Below, one piece after another: positions 61,132-64,000 of a stretch of DNA of 64,000 nt (the stretch's first letter is position 1; every line of letters begins with the position of its first letter). Made by a program: the position numbers and the translations under genes. Origin of the DNA: Methylosinus sp. H3A (GTDB taxonomy: Bacteria > Pseudomonadota > Alphaproteobacteria > Rhizobiales > Beijerinckiaceae). A model generated the notes under the pieces. It was not told where the DNA came from. It was given only the letters and a program-made list of their open reading frames with translations, and ran no database searches. The stretch covers positions 682,001 to 746,000 of the forward strand of contig NZ_JADNQW010000005.1 of the NCBI RefSeq assembly GCF_015709455.1. The letters are read 5' to 3'.

Positions 61132-63243
61132 ATGTCTTCGAAAATATCGGCTCCCGGCCTATTCGATCGGGCCATACTGCGCCGCGCCGCGATCGACGCG
61201 TTCCGCAAGCTCGATCCGCGCGCGCTCGCGCGCAATCCGGTGATCTTCGTCACGGAGGTCGTCTCCGCCGTGGTGACGATCCTCTTCATTCGCGATCTCG
61301 TCGCGAAGGATGGAGATACGCTCTTCTCCGGCCAGATCGCCGCTTGGCTATGGTTCACCGTGCTCTTCGCCAATTTCGCGGAAGCGGTGGCGGAAGGGCG
61401 CGGCAAGGCGCAGGCCGACGCGCTTCGCCGCACGCGCAGCGACACCAAGGCGAAGCTGCGCAAAGGCGGCGCTGTCGAGACGGTCTCGGCGCTCGATTTG
61501 CGAATCGGCGACGTCGTGCTCGTCGAAGCGGGCGATCTCGTCCCCGGCGACGGCGAGATCGTCGCCGGCGTCGCTTCCGTCAACGAATCCGCCATCACCG
61601 GCGAATCCGCGCCAGTCATTCGCGAGGCCGGCGGCGACCGCTCGGCCGTCACGGGCGGCACGAGCGTGCTCTCCGATTGGATCGAAGTGAAGATCACAGC
61701 GGCGCCAGGCGCGACCTTCATCGACCGCATGATCGCGCTCGTCGAGGGCGCCGAGCGGCAGAAGACGCCCAACGAGCTCGCTCTGTCGATCCTTCTGTCG
61801 GGACTGACGATCATCTTCCTCATCGTCTGCGTGACGCTGTGGCCGCTCGCCAATTACTCGGGAACGGTGCTGTCGCTCACCGTGCTCGCGGCGCTACTCG
61901 TCTGCCTCATTCCGACGACGATCGGCGGCTTGCTGTCGGCGATCGGCATCGCCGGCATGGATCGGCTCATCCGCTTCAATGTCATCGCCACATCGGGACG
62001 CGCGGTGGAGGCGGCGGGCGATGTCGACACGCTGCTGCTCGACAAGACCGGAACCATCACATTCGGCAATCGCATGGCGGATGAATTCATCGCAGTCGGC
62101 GGCGTCGGCGAGCACGAGCTCGCCGAGGCGACCTTGTTGGCGTCGCTCGCCGACGAGACGCCGGAGGGACGTTCCATCGTCGCGCTGGCGCGCAGCCGCT
62201 ACGGCCTCGCGGCGCCGGAGCTCGGGACCGACGCGCGCGTCGTGCCCTTCACCGCGCATCTGCGCATGTCCGGCGTCGATCTGCCGGGCCGCTCCCTGCG
62301 CAAAGGCGCCGTCGACGCCATACTCGCGCAGACCGATGCGAGCGGCGAACGCGACGCCCCCGCGGCCGCGCGCATGAGCGGCGCCGTCGCGGAAATTCTG
62401 GAGCGCGCCGGACATTCGCAAACCCGCGCGCCCGAAGATTTCACCCGCGCCGTGGAGCGCATCTCGCGCGCCGGCGGCACGCCGCTCGCCGTCAGCGAAA
62501 ATGGAAGGCTGCTCGGCGTCGTGCATTTGAAGGACATCATCAAGCCCGACATAAAGGCGCGCTTCGCGGAGCTGCGCGCCATGGGCATAAAGACGGTGAT
62601 GGTGACGGGCGACAATCCCATCACCGCGGCGGCCATCGCCTCGGAAGCCGGCGTCGATGATTTCATCGCCCAAGCGACTCCAGAGGACAAGCTCACTTAT
62701 ATACGCAAGGAGCAGCAGGGCGGCCGCCTCATCGCGATGTGCGGCGACGGCACCAATGACGCGCCGGCGCTGGCGCAGGCCGATGTCGGCGTCGCCATGC
62801 AGACCGGCACCCAGGCGGCGCGCGAAGCGGGCAATATGGTCGATCTCGACAGCGATCCGACCAAGCTCATCGAGATCGTCGCCATCGGCAAGCAGCTGTT
62901 GATGACGCGCGGCTCGCTGACGACCTTCTCCATCGCCAATGACGTCGCCAAATATTTCGCTATCATCCCGGCGCTGTTCGTCGTGACCTATCCAGAGCTC
63001 GACGCGCTCAATGTGATGAAGCTCGCCTCGCCGCAATCGGCGATCCTGTCGGCGGTGGTGTTCAACGCGCTGATCATCGTCGCGCTCATTCCGCTCGCGC
63101 TGAAAGGCGTCGCCTATCGGCCCGTCGGCGCCGCGGCGCTGCTGCGGCGAAACCTGCTGATCTATGGGCTCGGCGGAGTCATCATCCCCTTCGTCGGCAT
63201 AAAGATCATCGATCTCATCGTCACCGCTCTTCATCTCGCTTGA
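61132..63243 (+). CDS. kdpB: K+-transporting ATPase subunit B (P-type ATPase)
   Basis: A 703-residue P-type ATPase that drives potassium uptake. The phosphorylation site is Asp304 in [10 protein letters not shown]; the actuator loop is [27 protein letters not shown] and [21 protein letters not shown] complete the hinge and P-domain. About seven membrane segments. It starts 14 bp after kdpA and ends 11 bp before kdpC. Confidence 0.97.
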   Translation: MSSKISAPGLFDRAILRRAAIDAFRKLDPRALARNPVIFVTEVVSAVVTILFIRDLVAKDGDTLFSGQIAAWLWFTVLFANFAEAVAEGRGKAQADALRRTRSDTKAKLRKGGAVETVSALDLRIGDVVLVEAGDLVPGDGEIVAGVASVNESAITGESAPVIREAGGDRSAVTGGTSVLSDWIEVKITAAPGATFIDRMIALVEGAERQKTPNELALSILLSGLTIIFLIVCVTLWPLANYSGTVLSLTVLAALLVCLIPTTIGGLLSAIGIAGMDRLIRFNVIATSGRAVEAAGDVDTLLLDKTGTITFGNRMADEFIAVGGVGEHELAEATLLASLADETPEGRSIVALARSRYGLAAPELGTDARVVPFTAHLRMSGVDLPGRSLRKGAVDAILAQTDASGERDAPAAARMSGAVAEILERAGHSQTRAPEDFTRAVERISRAGGTPLAVSENGRLLGVVHLKDIIKPDIKARFAELRAMGIKTVMVTGDNPITAAAIASEAGVDDFIAQATPEDKLTYIRKEQQGGRLIAMCGDGTNDAPALAQADVGVAMQTGTQAAREAGNMVDLDSDPTKLIEIVAIGKQLLMTRGSLTTFSIANDVAKYFAIIPALFVVTYPELDALNVMKLASPQSAILSAVVFNALIIVALIPLALKGVAYRPVGAAALLRRNLLIYGLGGVIIPFVGIKIIDLIVTALHLA

Positions 63244-63254
63244 GGAAACCTCCC

Positions 63255-63872
63255 ATGTCGTCGCATATTCGTCCGGCGATCGTGATGATCGTCCTATTCA
63301 CCCTGCTCACCGGCGTCGCTTATCCGCTGGCGATAACCGGCATAGCGCAGCTCGCCTTTCCGGAGCGGGCCAATGGCAGCCTCGTCGAGCGCGAGGGCAT
63401 CGTCGTCGGCTCCGCGCTGATCGGCCAGAATTTCGCGTCCGACCGCTATTTCCACGGCCGCCCTTCGGCGACCACGGCGCCGGACCCCAATGATTCGAGC
63501 AAGACCGTCGACGCGCCCTATAACGCCGCCAATTCCGGCGGCTCCAATCTGGGCCCGACGTCGAAAAAGCTCATCGATCGCGTCGACGCCGCGATAGAGG
63601 CGGAATTCGCGGCGGGACGCATAGATGTCGTCGCGGCCGACGCGGTGACGACCTCCGCCTCGGGTCTCGATCCGCATATCTCGCCGCGCTTCGCGCTGGC
63701 GCAAGCCGCGGCCGTGGCGGCGGCGCGCGGCCTGCCGGAGGCGCGGGTGCGCGCGCTCGTCGAAGCGAATGTCGAGGCGCGGCTCATGGGCTTCATCGGC
63801 GAGCCGCGCGTCAATGTGCTCGCGCTCAATCTGGCGCTGGACACGCTCGCGCGAGCGCAGGCGTCGCGGTGA
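63255..63872 (+). CDS. kdpC: K+-transporting ATPase subunit C
   Basis: A 205-residue periplasmic subunit with one N-terminal anchor (IVMIVLFTLLTGVAYPLAITG). Family motifs are LIGQNFASDRYFHGRPSA, SNLGPTSKKLIDRV and a C-terminal LDPHISPRFALAQAAAVA. TGAGGAA before ATG 63255 overlaps the kdpB stop codon, so the genes are coupled. No kdpD or kdpE follows; purD is next. Confidence 0.95.
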   Translation: MSSHIRPAIVMIVLFTLLTGVAYPLAITGIAQLAFPERANGSLVEREGIVVGSALIGQNFASDRYFHGRPSATTAPDPNDSSKTVDAPYNAANSGGSNLGPTSKKLIDRVDAAIEAEFAAGRIDVVAADAVTTSASGLDPHISPRFALAQAAAVAAARGLPEARVRALVEANVEARLMGFIGEPRVNVLALNLALDTLARAQASR

Positions 63873-63941
63873 GCCGCCCTCTTCCGTCCGGAGGCGCGAA
63901 GCCCTATTGAAGGGGCGACGTCACCTTATCCGGATCATGCG

Positions 63942-64000
63942 ATGAATGTCCTGCTCATCGGCTCCGGCGGCCGCGAACATGCGATCGCCCGAGCTCTCTC
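63942..64000 (+). CDS. purD: Phosphoribosylamine--glycine ligase, N-terminal fragment
   Basis: Only the first 19 full codons are inside the window: MNVLLIGSGGREHAIARAL. This is the classic PurD N-terminus with the G-S-G-G-R-E-H-A motif. The enzyme makes glycinamide ribonucleotide in purine synthesis. The gene continues beyond the right edge. Confidence 0.9.
   Translation, partial: MNVLLIGSGGREHAIARAL

Noticed and set aside
1..64000. Insertion sequences, prophage or integrative elements
   Set aside because: No transposase, integrase, phage or conjugation gene was seen; the only repeat families are the small palindromes.

Overview
The window is GC-rich, densely coded chromosomal DNA from an alphaproteobacterium, most likely of the Hyphomicrobiales (Rhizobiales). 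The clues are the alphaproteobacterial porin family, the ZapA/DUF4164 pair, a nth gene divergent from a DUF2244 gene, DciA next to MutY, and a NasS-NasT controlled nitrate assimilation operon. The overall flavour (several O/P-type porins, dispersed intergenic palindromes) would fit a Methylosinus/Methylocystis-like methylotroph, but that is inference: no methane or methanol oxidation gene is present. There is no transposase, integrase, phage gene or CRISPR array.

Layout. 1-6,860: four outer-membrane porins, three of them close paralogues of the O/P type with an N-terminal coiled coil and one of the alphaproteobacterial Porin_2 type. 6,865-9,761: a Ppx/GppA phosphatase, tRNA-Gln(CTG) and two unknown genes. 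9,895-14,680: a cell-surface-signalling iron uptake unit (DUF2946 protein, FecI-like sigma factor, FecR-like regulator, TonB-dependent siderophore receptor). 14,684-21,572: housekeeping and unknown genes (mutY, dciA, a DadA-like oxidase, a phosphodiester glycosidase-like protein, purB). 22,207-34,620: nitrate assimilation (nasT-nasS, then nrtABC, an FAD oxidoreductase, nirA, a fused Fe-S/flavin reductase and nasA). 34,719-37,982: pgk and gap, divergent from DUF4164/zapA. 38,026-43,604: an exported unknown, two cyclic-di-GMP proteins and a basic unknown. 43,652-45,627: dispersed palindromes around a radical SAM gene, a 64-residue ORF and a glyoxalase. 45,697-55,865: DedA, Ogt/Ada, DUF2244, nth, an L,D-transpeptidase, a GST, queG, an O-antigen-ligase-like protein and small exported proteins. 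56,026-63,872: kdpD divergent from two tiny membrane-protein genes and kdpFABC. The window ends in the first codons of purD.

The best regulatory signal lies between nasS and nrtA. A near-consensus sigma-54 promoter is followed by two short hairpins whose six-base loops both carry A1 and G4, the signature of ANTAR-protein RNA targets. The 3' side of the second hairpin overlaps the 5' strand of a possible terminator ending in six Ts. With nasT and nasS directly upstream, this reads as a complete nitrate-responsive antitermination switch for the operon.

Two dispersed palindrome families are present. Family A has four copies between 8.8 kb and 45.1 kb. Family B has one intergenic copy after purB and one 66-bp copy lying in frame inside the coding region of the nas-operon flavin reductase. 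Other points of note are kdpD without an adjacent kdpE, a GGDEF/EAL protein with a degenerate EAL domain, and a queG that appears to start at CTG inside the stop region of the GST gene.
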